A program made the translations under genes and the position numbers. Shown here piece after piece: positions 29,750 through 38,432 of a DNA stretch of 64,000 bases. The stretch is from DASRJW01 sp964567755. GTDB lineage: Bacteria; Krumholzibacteriota; Krumholzibacteriia; G020349025. The stretch covers positions 1 through 64,000 of the forward strand of contig CAZMNW010000020.1 of NCBI GenBank assembly GCA_964567755.1, read 5' to 3'. The number at the start of each line of letters is the position of its first letter. Positions within the stretch are counted from its first letter, which is position 1. The notes under the pieces were generated by a model. The model was not told the DNA's origin and made no database searches. It saw only the letters and a program-made list of their open reading frames with translations.

Positions 29750-30655
29750 ATGAACGTGCTGCTCACAGGCGCGTCGGGCTTGATCGGACGCGCGCTCACG
29801 GTGGGGTTGCACGCGCGTGGTCATTCCGTGCGGCCGCTCGCTCGTGGCGGGAAACCCGAGGCGTCCTGGGATCCACTGCGGGGCGTCCTGCCTGCGGATG
29901 TCATGAGCGGGATCGATGCGGTCGTGCATCTTGCCGGCGAGAGCATCGCGGGACTGTGGACCGGAGCGAAGAAGCGCGCCATCCGCGACAGCCGCTTGCT
30001 GGGCACCCGTCTGCTGTGCACGCGCATGGCCGAGCTGCCTCGGCCACCCTCGGTGTTGGTGACCGCCTCCGCCATCGGCTATTACGGGGATCGAGCCGAA
30101 GCGACTCTCACCGAAGCGGACGAGAGCGGGTCGGGATTCCTTGCTGAAACCTGCTTGAAGTGCGAAAGCGCGACCGCGCCGTTGGAAACGCTGGGAGTCC
30201 GCGTCGTCCGCGTGCGTTTCGGTCTGGTGCTCGCAGCGGATGGTGGCATCCTGGCACGCATGGTCGGGCCCTTTCGTTACGGCCTGGGTGGGCATCTGGG
30301 GGATGGCCGGCAGTTCATGAGCTGGGTTGGGCTCGAGGACGCAGTAGGGGTGCTGATGCATGTCTTGGACACTCAGAGTCTGCGCGGTGCCGTGAACGCG
30401 GTCGCGCCAGTTCCGGTCACCAACGCGGAGTTCACCCGCACGCTCGCTCGAGTCCTGCACAGACCGGCGCGGTTCCATGTCCCCGCATTCCTGTTGCGCG
30501 CGTTGTTCGGACGGATGGCGGACGAATGCGTGCTCGCCAGCGCGCGCGTGCTGCCACAACAGCTGGAGGCCAGCGGTTACCGCTTCCGCCATCCAGAGCT
30601 CGAATCGGCGCTGCGGCACGTGCTCGCCCTCCCAGATCCCGGGAAGACGTCGTGA
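29750..30655 (+). CDS. TIGR01777-family NAD-dependent epimerase
   Basis: A 301-residue SDR-type epimerase. MNVLLTGASGLIGRALTVGL starts the nucleotide-binding fold, VVHLAGESIAGLWTGAKKRAI and VLVTASAIGYYGDR are the family-specific stretches (with the Tyr of the active site), and FMSWVGLEDAVGVLMH follows. The family is widespread and has a nucleoside-sugar-epimerase-like fold, but its substrate is unclear. It overlaps the next gene start by four bases (GTGA at 30652-30655), so the two are co-translated. Confidence 0.88.
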   Translation: MNVLLTGASGLIGRALTVGLHARGHSVRPLARGGKPEASWDPLRGVLPADVMSGIDAVVHLAGESIAGLWTGAKKRAIRDSRLLGTRLLCTRMAELPRPPSVLVTASAIGYYGDRAEATLTEADESGSGFLAETCLKCESATAPLETLGVRVVRVRFGLVLAADGGILARMVGPFRYGLGGHLGDGRQFMSWVGLEDAVGVLMHVLDTQSLRGAVNAVAPVPVTNAEFTRTLARVLHRPARFHVPAFLLRALFGRMADECVLASARVLPQQLEASGYRFRHPELESALRHVLALPDPGKTS

Positions 30656-31611
30656 GCCGCGCGGCTGGCAATCTGGTGATCGGCATCTCGTCCTGCGTTC
30701 TCGGCGAAGAGGTGCGCTACGACGGCGGCCACAAACGCGCCGCCTTCGTCACCGACGTGCTCGCGCGTTTCGTGCAATTCGTCTCGGTGTGCCCCGAGGT
30801 GGACCTTGGACTCGGAGTTCCGCGCGAGACGATTCACTTGGTGGCGCGGGAGAACGAGATTCGATTGTTGGGGACACGCAGCGAACGTGATCACACCGAC
30901 GCCATGCGTACCTACGCACGGCGCAAGATGAAAGAGCTCGAGCGCCTCGATCTTTCGGGCTACATCTTGAAGAAGGACTCCCCGAGCTGCGGCATGACGC
31001 GTGTCCGTGTCTATTCCGGCACCGGACCGGCGACGCGTGCCGGCGTCGGCATGTACGCCGCGGCGCTTCTGGCCGCCTTCCCCGATCTGCCCGTCGAGGA
31101 AGAGGGACGCCTGTTGGATGCGCGCCTGCGCGAGAACTTCGTCGAACGCGTGTTCGCCTATCGTCGAGTGCAAACGCTGTTCACGGCACGGTGGACGATG
31201 GGAGACCTGGTGCGCTTTCACACGGCTGAAAAGTTGCTGCACCTGGCGCACGACCCAGCCACCTACACGGCGCTGGGGCGCTTGGTGGCGACGGCGCGCG
31301 GGCGCGAGCGGCCGACGGTGGCTGCGACCTATCGCCGCACCTGCATGCAGGGACTGACCAAGCTGGCCACTGTGCGCAAGCATGTCAACGTGCTGCAGCA
31401 TATCCAGGGCTACTTCAAAAAGTGCGCGAGCGATGCGGACCGGCGCGAGTTGCAAGGGATCGTCGACGATTTTGGAGCTGGCCTCGTGCCACTCGTCGTC
31501 CCCATCACCTTGATCCGACATCTGGCACGTCGCTACGAAGTGGCGTATCTCGTCGGACAAACGTATCTCGAACCGCACCCGAAGGAGCTCATGCTGCGCA
31601 ATCACGTGTGA
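30652..31611 (+). CDS. DUF523 plus DUF1722 protein (YbbK/YbgA-like fusion)
   Basis: A 319-residue protein. The N-terminal domain (DUF523) has IGISSCVLGEEVRYDGGHKR and the late motif YILKKDSPSCGMTRVRVY, whose Cys residues could bind an Fe-S cluster. The C-terminal DUF1722 domain has RWTMGDLVRFHTAEKLLHLA and RLVATARGRERPTVAA. Together they form the common YbbK-YbgA fusion, recently associated with nucleobase or tRNA-modification breakdown; this is not certain here. GTG 30652 overlaps the epimerase stop, giving coupled translation. Confidence 0.85.
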   Translation: MSRAAGNLVIGISSCVLGEEVRYDGGHKRAAFVTDVLARFVQFVSVCPEVDLGLGVPRETIHLVARENEIRLLGTRSERDHTDAMRTYARRKMKELERLDLSGYILKKDSPSCGMTRVRVYSGTGPATRAGVGMYAAALLAAFPDLPVEEEGRLLDARLRENFVERVFAYRRVQTLFTARWTMGDLVRFHTAEKLLHLAHDPATYTALGRLVATARGRERPTVAATYRRTCMQGLTKLATVRKHVNVLQHIQGYFKKCASDADRRELQGIVDDFGAGLVPLVVPITLIRHLARRYEVAYLVGQTYLEPHPKELMLRNHV

Positions 31612-31686
31612 GACTCCCGGCCGCCGCCAGGCGTGCAACCAGGTTCCTGTACCGATCGGCATGCAGAGCTCGTGGCGTGCCTGCTA

Positions 31687-32155
31687 GTGTCCGGAACTCA
31701 TAGTCTCAGCAACTTTCTGAGACGCGTTGCGTAGCCCGAGTAGACTTTCGAGAGGAGGACTCGGATGCGCGGAGGACCACGGTTGCCGATCTTGAACCTG
31801 AGCCCGTACGAGCGCAGCGAACGCCTCGAGCAATGGACTCGGCGTCCGAAGACGGGCCAAGGCTTGGCGCGACGCCCGCGTGAATCGTTCTATCCGCCGC
31901 GGGTGGAGCAATACGGCAGTCGGCGCCAAACCTGGGATGACAAAGCGAATCGTCGGCAAGTGGCGTAGTCGCTTTCTCGAAAAACGTTTGGACAGACTGT
32001 TCGATGAGCCGCGCCCGGGAGCACCGCGACGGGTCAGCGATGCGCGGGTGGAAGAAGTGATCACGAAGACTCTGGAGACGACCCCTCGCGATGCGACGCA
32101 TTGGAGCACACGCTCGATGGCGGAAGCGGTCGGGCTGAGCCATACAACGATCGTG
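31687..32155 (+). mobile_element. IS630-type remnant, cut on the right by IS66
   Basis: The remnant begins at GTGTCCGG next to TA (31685-31686), the target dinucleotide of IS630/Tc1 elements, followed by 78 bases of non-coding tip. Its transposase N-terminus follows and is cut at 32155, where GTAAGCGG of an IS66-type element begins. The right end is not seen in the window. Confidence 0.6.
31765..32155 (+). pseudogene. IS630 transposase N-terminal fragment
   Basis: MRGGPRLPILNLSPYERSER starts at 31765 after GAGGAGG and reads as the helix-turn-helix part of an IS630 transposase; after about 70 residues the frame slips near 31905. The correct frame then continues IVGKWRSRFLEKRLDRLFDE, PRPGAPRRVSDARVEEVI and TKTLETTPRDATHWSTRSMA, and stops at the IS66 tip, losing the entire DDE domain. 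Non-functional. Confidence 0.72.
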
Positions 32156-32248
32156 GTAAGCGGTCATTCTGCGGAGCATTTCGTGATTTCGGCCGATGCC
32201 GTAGAAGAGGGCTGACGAGAGCCGGTCCTTTTTTACGAATCGGAGGCG

Positions 32249-32536
32249 ATGATGGAATTGAAGTCGAGCCGTCGAGTGCAGCGCAGCGCGTCTGATTGGC
32301 AAGCAATCCAGCAGCGGTTTGAGGCTAGCGGTCGAAGTCTGGCGGCATTCTGCCGTGCCGAGGGGATCTCGCGCAGCTCGTTCGATGTCTGGCGGCGGAA
32401 GCTGCGAGTGCCCAAGAGCGCAAAGAAGGCGGCGCGGGAGTTCGTCGAGCTGACGCCTGTGTCCGCGCCGATGATCGGCGGCTGGACGGTGGAGATCGAG
32501 CTGCCGGATGGTCGGCTCGCCCGGCTGCGGTGTTAA
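32249..32536 (+). CDS. IS66 accessory protein TnpA
   Basis: A 95-residue TnpA-type protein of IS66 elements. WQAIQQRFEASGRSLAAFCR and GISRSSFDVWRRKL form the HTH-like DNA-binding part; the tail EIELPDGRLARLRC is also typical. ATG 32249 follows GGAGG; a second ATG is three bases on. tnpB starts three bases after the stop. It is intact but its element is not. Confidence 0.82.
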   Translation: MMELKSSRRVQRSASDWQAIQQRFEASGRSLAAFCRAEGISRSSFDVWRRKLRVPKSAKKAAREFVELTPVSAPMIGGWTVEIELPDGRLARLRC

Positions 32537-32539
32537 GCC

Positions 32540-32917
32540 GTGCTGTTCGCGCACGGACCGCGGCGGATCCTGGCCTACCGACGCCCCGTCGACATGCGAA
32601 AGTCGATTGATGGGCTGGTGGCCCTGGTGCAAGGCGCGCTGCAGGAAGACGCACTCTCCAGCAGCCTGTACGTGTTCTTCAACCGGCGCGGGAACTATCT
32701 GAAGTTGGTGACGTGGGATCGGACGGGATTCAGTTTGTTTGCAAAGCGTCTCGAGCACGGCCGATTCGTTCTTCCGGGTGAAGCGGAGAAGGTAGAGTTG
32801 AGTGCGCGTGCATTCGAATTGATTCTTGATGGAATAGTTCTTGGAGCACGGCGCATGCATCGTGTAGAAAGGATGCATGACGCCGCTGGAAGAGAAGGCC
32901 GGATCGCTCAACCGTGA
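32540..32917 (+). CDS. IS66 accessory protein TnpB
   Basis: A 125-residue IS66 Orf2-like protein. RILAYRRPVDMRKSIDGLVA and LYVFFNRRGNYLKLVTWDRT are the family's diagnostic stretches, ending GRFVLPGEAEKVELSARAFE. It uses GTG at 32540. It overlaps tnpC by 41 bases. TnpB is required for IS66 transposition but has no known catalytic activity. Confidence 0.88.
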   Translation: MLFAHGPRRILAYRRPVDMRKSIDGLVALVQGALQEDALSSSLYVFFNRRGNYLKLVTWDRTGFSLFAKRLEHGRFVLPGEAEKVELSARAFELILDGIVLGARRMHRVERMHDAAGREGRIAQP

Positions 32918-33701
32918 CGAGATCGTGAAGCTGTTGGTGTCGGAGCAAGAGCTCACGACGCGGGTCGCGGAACTGCAGCGGCAACTGGAGTGGTTCAAGC
33001 GCCAGATGTTTGGCTCCAAGTCGGAACGCCGGATCCTGTCGCCGGATGGCCGGCAGCTCGGGCTGGGCGAACAGCTCGGCGCGACGACACCGGCCGCGGC
33101 AGTCACGGACGAGACGGTTCGCAGCTACGTCCGTCGGCGCCGGAAGGATCCTCTCGAGGGCGCTTCGGACGACAGCGGTCTGCGCTTCGATCCATCGGTT
33201 CCAGTGCGCGAGATCCAGATCCCAAACCCCGAGATCGCGGATCTGCCTCCAGAGAGCTACACCGTCATCGGCAAGAAGGAGACTTGTCGGCTGGCCCAGG
33301 AGCCGGGCGCGTACGTGGTGCTTCGATACGTGCGCGAGGTGGTGAAGCTCAAGAAGGAAGGAACCTTCTCGTGTCCGCCGGCGCCGCCCTCGGTGTTGGA
33401 GAAGAGTTTCGCGGACGTGAGCTTGCTGGTGGGAATCCTCATCGACAAGTTCCGCTTCTATTTGCCGCTTTACCGCCAGCATCAGCGCTTGGCGGCGAGC
33501 GGGATCCACCTGGGCCGGTCGACTCTGACGCAATGGGTGCACGCGGTGATCGCGCTGTTGGAGCCGATCTACATGGCACAGTGGGAATCGGTGCTGTCGA
33601 GCTCGTTGCTGATCATGGACGAGACGCCGCATCGAGACCCATCCGGCACGGGACGTCCATTTGCTCACGCCGCGATTGTGGAAGCAGCACTTCGCCGCTG
33701 A
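32877..33701 (+). pseudogene. IS66 transposase TnpC, 3' truncated
   Basis: The 5' half of TnpC is intact: a leucine zipper near residue 20-45 (ELTTRVAELQRQLEWFKRQM), FGSKSERR, the zinc-finger-like ETCRLAQEPGAYVVLRYV region and DKFRFYLPLYRQHQRLAASG. The catalytic domain begins with LIMDETP (first Asp), then leaves the family at HRDPSGTGR and stops 20 residues later. The second Asp and the Glu are missing, so the element cannot transpose by itself. Confidence 0.82.
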
Positions 33702-33983
33702 CCCCTTGCGATCCGATCTCGATCGCATCCGTCAACGCTCCGCTGCCTGACCGCTTTTTGCCGGCGTTTCCCCCAGAATCGCAAAGGTTCCTCGAAATCG
33801 CGCCGCCGCGAAAGACTCTGTTCTTCTACCGCTTACCGATCGTGAATCTGGGCGTCGCACGTCGCACGACCCCAGTCGACGCATGACCGTCTTGGCGAAT
33901 CTCAGGTTGCGAGCGATGAATCGATGAATGGGGACCCAAGGATAGCGCCAGGAGGACGCGAAGGTCGATGCGCCCCTGCGCCA

Positions 33984-35771
33984 TCAGATCGCGCGATAAT
34001 GCCTCGGACCGTAGTGCAGGATGCGGTAGGGCTGGATCACATAGACATCGTCGCCGGCTCGTCCCCAAACCCGACTTCCACCTAGCGTCTCACTCAGGAA
34101 CGTCCACCGTGAACCGTCGTAGTGAAGGGACACGTGAGCGCCGACCGCATAGATGTCTCTGGAGGACTCTCCCCAGATGCCAGTGAGAGTGTCGGTGGAG
34201 GGACTCGTCATGGGCGTCCATTTGCCGTTCTCGAAATGCAGAATGGTTCCTTGAGCTCCAACGGCAACGAGGCATTGCGAATCTCCCCAGATCGCTTGAA
34301 GGCTCTCGGTCGTGTTGCTCACCATTAACTGCCATGACTTTCCGTCGTAATGGAGAATTGTACCGTCCTCGCCAACTGTATACACTTCGGAACCTGAGCG
34401 TCCCCACACGTCGTTCAAACCCACCGTAGTGTTGCTTTCCATAGTCACGAGGGTAGTCCCGTCGAAATGTGCAATCGCTCCATCCCAGCCAACAAAGAAA
34501 ATGTCACTAGAGTCACCACCCCACACGTGCGCTAGCCCTTCCGGGAAATGGGCCACTCGCAATCTCGTTCCATCAAGAAGCAGGGCAACAAGACCATAAT
34601 CCCCGATCGCGACCAAGGTATTGCCGGGGCCCGACCAAAGGTCCGAGATTGGTGCGCCATCGTCCATATAGATGTTGCGCCATGATGACCCATCAAAACG
34701 CAAGAGGCCTATGTAGTCACCTCCGACATAGATGTCTTGGTCGTTTCCGGAGATTGCCGTCAGATCCCGGTTGAAAGGCAGCAAATACTCACTCCGTTCC
34801 TGATTCCATGTCGCACCATCGAAGTGGAGAATAGTGGGAGGAACCCGTTCGTCTTCTCCACTGCCGACAACGAACACCTCGCCGTCCGGGCTCTCCCATA
34901 GATCTCGGATAGCAAGTGAGTACATTCCGTGACTAAGCCGCCAACCCTGCCCATCGTAATGATAGATGACATTCCCACCGGCGACGTAAACGTCATTGCT
35001 TGTAGAGCCCATGACTGTATTGAAGATAGGCCCGTAAGGCATTCTCGTGAGAGTCCACGTCCGGCCATCGTAGTGCAGAACGGTACCGTTCGGTCCAACG
35101 GCATACACGTCGTCACGAGAAGATGCCCAGATGTCATTTAGAGATTCGCTTGTCGTGAGAATCTCCGTCCACGAAGTGCCATCGTAGTACAGGACCGAAT
35201 GTTGTAGGGCCGCGAAAAGCTCACCAGTCGGAAGCCCCGAGATAGCGTAAATGTCCTCGGTGGTTCCGCTCTCTATGGGTGTCCATGATGAGCCGTCATA
35301 GCGCTGGATCATCCCGCCACCACCAGCCGCAAGCACATTGTCGACGGAAGTGCCCCAAAGATCATGAATGGGAGCAGTGGAATTGATACTCATGGGGGAA
35401 ACGACGGATCCATCAAAATGATACATGTAGTATTCGTAGACCCGGCTCCCACCGACGATGCTGCGTGAATAGCCGACGACAAAAATGTCCCGCGGTGACA
35501 CGCACAGTAGGGCGCTCCAATGAGAGAGTGGAGCATGGAACGGGATCGATACAGTCCATAGGGTGCCGTCATAATGCAAGAGGGTTCCGGCATGGCCAAG
35601 AGCATAGACATTGGTGCTCGAGCAACCGGACACGCCGGCGAGATCCTCACATGTCGCAAGAACGCTCCAGGATGAGTCCGGAACTGGCACTGGTGCCATT
35701 GGAGACATGGCGCATGAGCTTACCATTATCGTCAGGGAAAGAAGGGTGTATGGGGGAGCGAACATTCTCAT
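33984..35771 (-). CDS. Lipoprotein of 14 propeller-like repeats
   Basis: A 595-residue exported protein. The signal ends in a lipobox (IMVSSC near residue 20). About 14 repeats of 35-45 residues follow, each with the pattern DVYAVG...G.ILHYDG..WT (for example DVYAVGPNGTVLHYDGRTWT and EVYTVGEDGTILHYDGKSWQ). Such repeats resemble WD40/kelch-like beta propellers; 14 units could be two seven-bladed rings. The DNA is clearly AT-richer than the neighbours. ATG 35771 follows GAGG with good spacing; the frame is longer upstream but lacks a signal. It lies next to IS debris, suggesting transfer. No enzymatic motif is seen. Confidence 0.75.
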   Translation of the reverse strand: MRMFAPPYTLLSLTIMVSSCAMSPMAPVPVPDSSWSVLATCEDLAGVSGCSSTNVYALGHAGTLLHYDGTLWTVSIPFHAPLSHWSALLCVSPRDIFVVGYSRSIVGGSRVYEYYMYHFDGSVVSPMSINSTAPIHDLWGTSVDNVLAAGGGGMIQRYDGSSWTPIESGTTEDIYAISGLPTGELFAALQHSVLYYDGTSWTEILTTSESLNDIWASSRDDVYAVGPNGTVLHYDGRTWTLTRMPYGPIFNTVMGSTSNDVYVAGGNVIYHYDGQGWRLSHGMYSLAIRDLWESPDGEVFVVGSGEDERVPPTILHFDGATWNQERSEYLLPFNRDLTAISGNDQDIYVGGDYIGLLRFDGSSWRNIYMDDGAPISDLWSGPGNTLVAIGDYGLVALLLDGTRLRVAHFPEGLAHVWGGDSSDIFFVGWDGAIAHFDGTTLVTMESNTTVGLNDVWGRSGSEVYTVGEDGTILHYDGKSWQLMVSNTTESLQAIWGDSQCLVAVGAQGTILHFENGKWTPMTSPSTDTLTGIWGESSRDIYAVGAHVSLHYDGSRWTFLSETLGGSRVWGRAGDDVYVIQPYRILHYGPRHYRAI

Positions 35772-35998
35772 GACTTGATTCCTCAATCCAAGAGGGGGTG
35801 AAGGGGAGGGATGCTTTTTCCTTCGGGGTCTCGACAGGTGAAGAGCGCCGTATTCATTATGCACTCCCGATGCTGTCCAGCAAGAACCGGTGCAACCCAG
35901 GCGCCCAGGGGGGAGAAGAAATGTGCAACTTGCCCCACGGGTAACGAAAGGAGGGAAGTCATTGGAATCGCGTTACCCTATGATCTGGAATCTTTCTG
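35772..35998. other. Spacer between the propeller gene and the IS3 remnant
   Basis: No gene is seen. It holds the upstream region of the propeller lipoprotein (reading left), including its GAGG ribosome site, and runs into the truncated IS3 open frame on the other side. The base composition is intermediate between the AT-richer gene and normal chromosomal DNA. Confidence 0.4.
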
Positions 35999-36162
35999 AA
36001 CCTTTTCTCTCTCCGTCGCAAGGCTCGGTCCCGCTCTCGCGGGACCGGCTCGTATCGTGTCGTCATCCGAGGCTGCCTTATCAGTCGGCAGGCACGCCTC
36101 TCCGAGTAACCCTTCTTCTCCTCCAACCACCGCACCGCCCGTCGCCGACTGGACGGGCTTAC
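35999..36162 (-). pseudogene. IS3-family OrfB fragment
   Basis: The frame overlapping the end of orfA reads VSPSSRRRAVRWLEEKKGYS, then ERRACRLIRQPRMTTRYEPV, the normal N-terminus of the IS3 OrfB integrase, and leaves the family near 36000. The DDE catalytic core is gone. The overlap with orfA is in the normal -1 frameshift relationship. Confidence 0.65.
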
Positions 36163-36437
36163 CAGTTTTTTCGACTCAGCTCCTTGAGAGCGTCGATGTC
36201 CATCGCCTGGTCGGCCACGATCTTCTTCAGCCGGCTGTTCTCGCGCTCGAGCTCCTTGCGCCGACGCGCCTCGTCCATGGTCAAAGAACCGTACTGCTTG
36301 CGCCAGCGGTAGTACGTCTGCTCGTTCACCCCAAGGCGTTTGCAAACCTGCGCGACGCTGGCTCCCTCCGCCACCGCCTTGTCTGCCTCACGCAGCTTGC
36401 TGACCACCTGCGGCGCTGTGTGTCGCTTGCGTTTCAT
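36159..36437 (-). CDS. IS3-family OrfA (HTH)
   Basis: A 92-residue OrfA. APQVVSKLREADKAVAEGAS and VCKRLGVNEQTYYRWRKQYG form the helix-turn-helix, followed by the leucine-rich ELERENSRLKKIVADQAMDI. It would normally make the fusion transposase by frameshift with OrfB, but OrfB is truncated here, so only a DNA-binding fragment is expected. Confidence 0.82.
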   Translation of the reverse strand: MKRKRHTAPQVVSKLREADKAVAEGASVAQVCKRLGVNEQTYYRWRKQYGSLTMDEARRRKELERENSRLKKIVADQAMDIDALKELSRKNW

Positions 36438-36493
36438 CGAGAATCCTCCTGCCCGTCCGGGCTGCTAAGACTCTCATAACACTTGGATCAGAT

Positions 36494-36801
36494 TTCGGGG
36501 AGCACATCACCTCGACCTGCCGCTCAGTGGGCTTGACTCAGCTCCGGGGAGCTGATGGACCTCTCAGTCGATCTCTACACCCAAACCCATTGGAAGGTTG
36601 GTGTCCAACCCATGTTGGCAGAGAGGGCGCCCCGGGAAAGAAGGTCCAGAGAAACGCCATCAGAATGGTTGTTTTCATTGGACCCGTTCAGTGGGTTGAC
36701 ATGGAGGTCCTGGTGCGAAAATGATTTGACCTGCCGCCGCAACTGCCGCACCCTCGGTTGTATCTACGCTTCGACGGTTGCCGCAAGAATGGGGGACAGA
36801 G
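36494..36801. other. Inverted-repeat-bearing leader before the lyase-like gene
   Basis: No gene is seen. CAGCTCC-GG-GGAGCTG (36539-36554) and GGTTGG-TGT-CCAACC (36596-36610) are perfect hairpins. CAGTGGGCTTGAC (about 36524) and CAGTGGGTTGAC (about 36689) form a direct repeat some 165 bases apart. They may be IS tips or sites controlling the next gene; nothing settles it. Confidence 0.35.
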
Positions 36802-38199
36802 ATGAAAAGCCTGACTGGCCTAGTGTTGTTGCTGGCGCTAGTGGGGGCGTTGGGTTGGTCATGTAGTAAGGAGAGCCTACCGCCGGTAGCAGTAGAGGTA
36901 TCAGATGGTCCATCAAAGGGCGATCCCCCTGAAATGGACTACGTTGACCCACCGGAGTGCGACCCGGATTGTGGGACGAATCAGTACTGGGTATGGGTAG
37001 ATAGTGCAATTGTGCAGCAAGCAGATACGAGCGGTGCTGAATGGGATTCTCTGCGCATCTTCGCTAAGGACTCCTTCAGCAGCAGCAGCACCCACCCTAG
37101 ACACGCGACACTCTGGAACAAAGATAGTGCGGCCGGAGCTTTGGCAATGGCAAAGGCCTTGGTCTCCATCCGCATGAGCCGGACGGGTGAAAGCCAAAAC
37201 TACCACGCGCAAGTGGTTGGGGCACTCGACCACCTAATGGCAGATTCACTGAATGGCCACGATTTGGACTGGGAGGATGAACAACTTTCATTGGCACGTA
37301 ACCTCCCCGCTTGGATCATCGCAGCAGACTACCTATTCGCTGCAGTTGGACCCAATCGCAGGGACGACTTCCGCGACCTCATAAGATCCCTAACATCAAA
37401 CGCGCTCTCAGATGACGAAACCGGCGATAGGGATGGGCGCTCACTCAAGGCTGACGTGCGCTATCGTGCCAACAATCGTTCTGCTTGGAGCATAGCAGCG
37501 TTGGCCTGTGCCGGGTCATATATCGGTGAGGGCTACGATGGTGGGCGGTTGGCGCTGGCAGCGAAGTGCTACAAAGGTTACGTCGGTGATCTCACTGGAT
37601 CATCGGCTGTGTATGTGTACAGGGATAGCGCTGGGGGCCAGAACGGGCTCACCTACACCGCGTGGGATTCTCTATACAGCGGCATGGCAAACAACTTCGC
37701 CCCAATAGCTATCCGGAACACAGCGACATTCCATTACGACGGCTGTACCGATGAGTTGTACACGCGCGACGTAAAGGGAATGATGACACAGGACATGAAC
37801 GAAGACGGAGAGAAGCCAACACAGCAGACGAATTGCTACTACGACGCCGGTAATAAGGCGCCGACGTACATCAAGAGCGCAATGGGCGCAGTTGCGATTG
37901 CGGCGTTTGTGTTGGGCAAGACCCCAGGTCACAGCTACCTGGTAATCTTCCAGCATGGTTATGGTGGTTCGAGCGGGGAAGGGTTACTAGCTGCAGCGGA
38001 GTTCTGGACGGAAGAGGAGGCCGCTGAGAATCTTGGTTCAACGCACCTTTGGGAGTTTGCCGCACACGAGAAGAGCTCATGGGTACCGTTCCTGGTGAAC
38101 GGGCTCACCAACGTGAATGAGATAACAGAGCCGTCGCAAGAGGGTAAAGCAGGGCTTCGTTACCTCGCCGGAACGAAGTGGCTTAAGAGCTATTTCTGA
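36802..38199 (+). CDS. Lipoprotein with polysaccharide-lyase-like fold
   Basis: A 465-residue exported protein. The signal is LVLLLALVGALGWSC, with a Gly-Trp-Ser-Cys lipobox near residue 19. The mature region (ALAMAKALVSIRMSRTGESQ, LARNLPAWIIAADYLFAAVG and ANNRSAWSIAALACAGSYIG) resembles the alpha-helical toroid of alginate/chondroitin lyases, with the conserved Asn-Asn/Arg near residue 215; the later NAP-type catalytic Tyr/His could not be placed with confidence. A role in degrading acidic polysaccharide at the cell surface is possible. ATG 36802 has a weak GGGGGA site. The DNA is AT-richer than the genome. Confidence 0.55.
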   Translation: MKSLTGLVLLLALVGALGWSCSKESLPPVAVEVSDGPSKGDPPEMDYVDPPECDPDCGTNQYWVWVDSAIVQQADTSGAEWDSLRIFAKDSFSSSSTHPRHATLWNKDSAAGALAMAKALVSIRMSRTGESQNYHAQVVGALDHLMADSLNGHDLDWEDEQLSLARNLPAWIIAADYLFAAVGPNRRDDFRDLIRSLTSNALSDDETGDRDGRSLKADVRYRANNRSAWSIAALACAGSYIGEGYDGGRLALAAKCYKGYVGDLTGSSAVYVYRDSAGGQNGLTYTAWDSLYSGMANNFAPIAIRNTATFHYDGCTDELYTRDVKGMMTQDMNEDGEKPTQQTNCYYDAGNKAPTYIKSAMGAVAIAAFVLGKTPGHSYLVIFQHGYGGSSGEGLLAAAEFWTEEEAAENLGSTHLWEFAAHEKSSWVPFLVNGLTNVNEITEPSQEGKAGLRYLAGTKWLKSYF

Positions 38200-38380
38200 G
38201 GAAAAGGCACCAGTGGGTGTACATCAAGTGGTTGTTGAGCATGGTCGATGTGAACCGCTGACAAGGTGGCAGCTGGGATACATCCGGAGTCCATCATGTT
38301 CGTCTACGGACCGGGAAAACGCGTAGGAATGTTTTTGACACATCGAGACTAGAATGCAGCTGCGATCCTCGCCCGTGGTT

Positions 38381-38403
38381 GTTGGCGCGCTCAGGGCGCC
38401 AAC
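38381..38403 (+). promoter_or_regulatory. Leader hairpin before the PLP enzyme gene
   Basis: GTTGGCGC (38381-38388) and GCGCCAAC (38396-38403) form a perfect eight-pair stem with a seven-base loop, 30 bases before the start codon. There is no U-run after it, so an intrinsic terminator is unlikely; a translational or attenuator role is possible. Confidence 0.35.
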
Positions 38404-38432
38404 CTCGGGTCGAGAAACGGACGGAGAACTCG

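Larger units (their letters stand above)
32156..33758 (+). mobile_element. IS66-type element with an internal deletion
   Basis: Left end GTAAGCGGTCATTCTGCGGAGC (first bases at 32156) and the reverse complement of 33758 downward (AAAAGCGGTCAGGCAGCGGAGC) match at 19 of the first 25 positions, so both tips are present. tnpA, tnpB and the 5' part of tnpC lie inside in the usual order. At about 1.6 kb it lacks close to 0.9 kb of a typical IS66, all from the tnpC catalytic part. Flanking 8-base sequences do not match, so a later rearrangement has removed the right neighbour. Confidence 0.72.
35999..36493 (-). mobile_element. IS3-family remnant
   Basis: The remnant holds a complete orfA, the first 50 or so codons of orfB, and an upstream tip containing TGTTATGAGAG near 36471-36481. 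Its exact right limit is uncertain (about 36490). The left part of orfB and the other end of the element are missing. It reads toward the AT-richer propeller gene. Confidence 0.6.

Noticed and set aside
33759..33983. Continuation of the IS630 transposase right of IS66
   Set aside because: No frame there matches the DDE part of IS630; the sequence is not recognised.
38335..38355. Sigma-70 promoter TTGACA...TAGAAT before the PLP gene
   Set aside because: The two hexamers are only nine bases apart, too close for a normal promoter.
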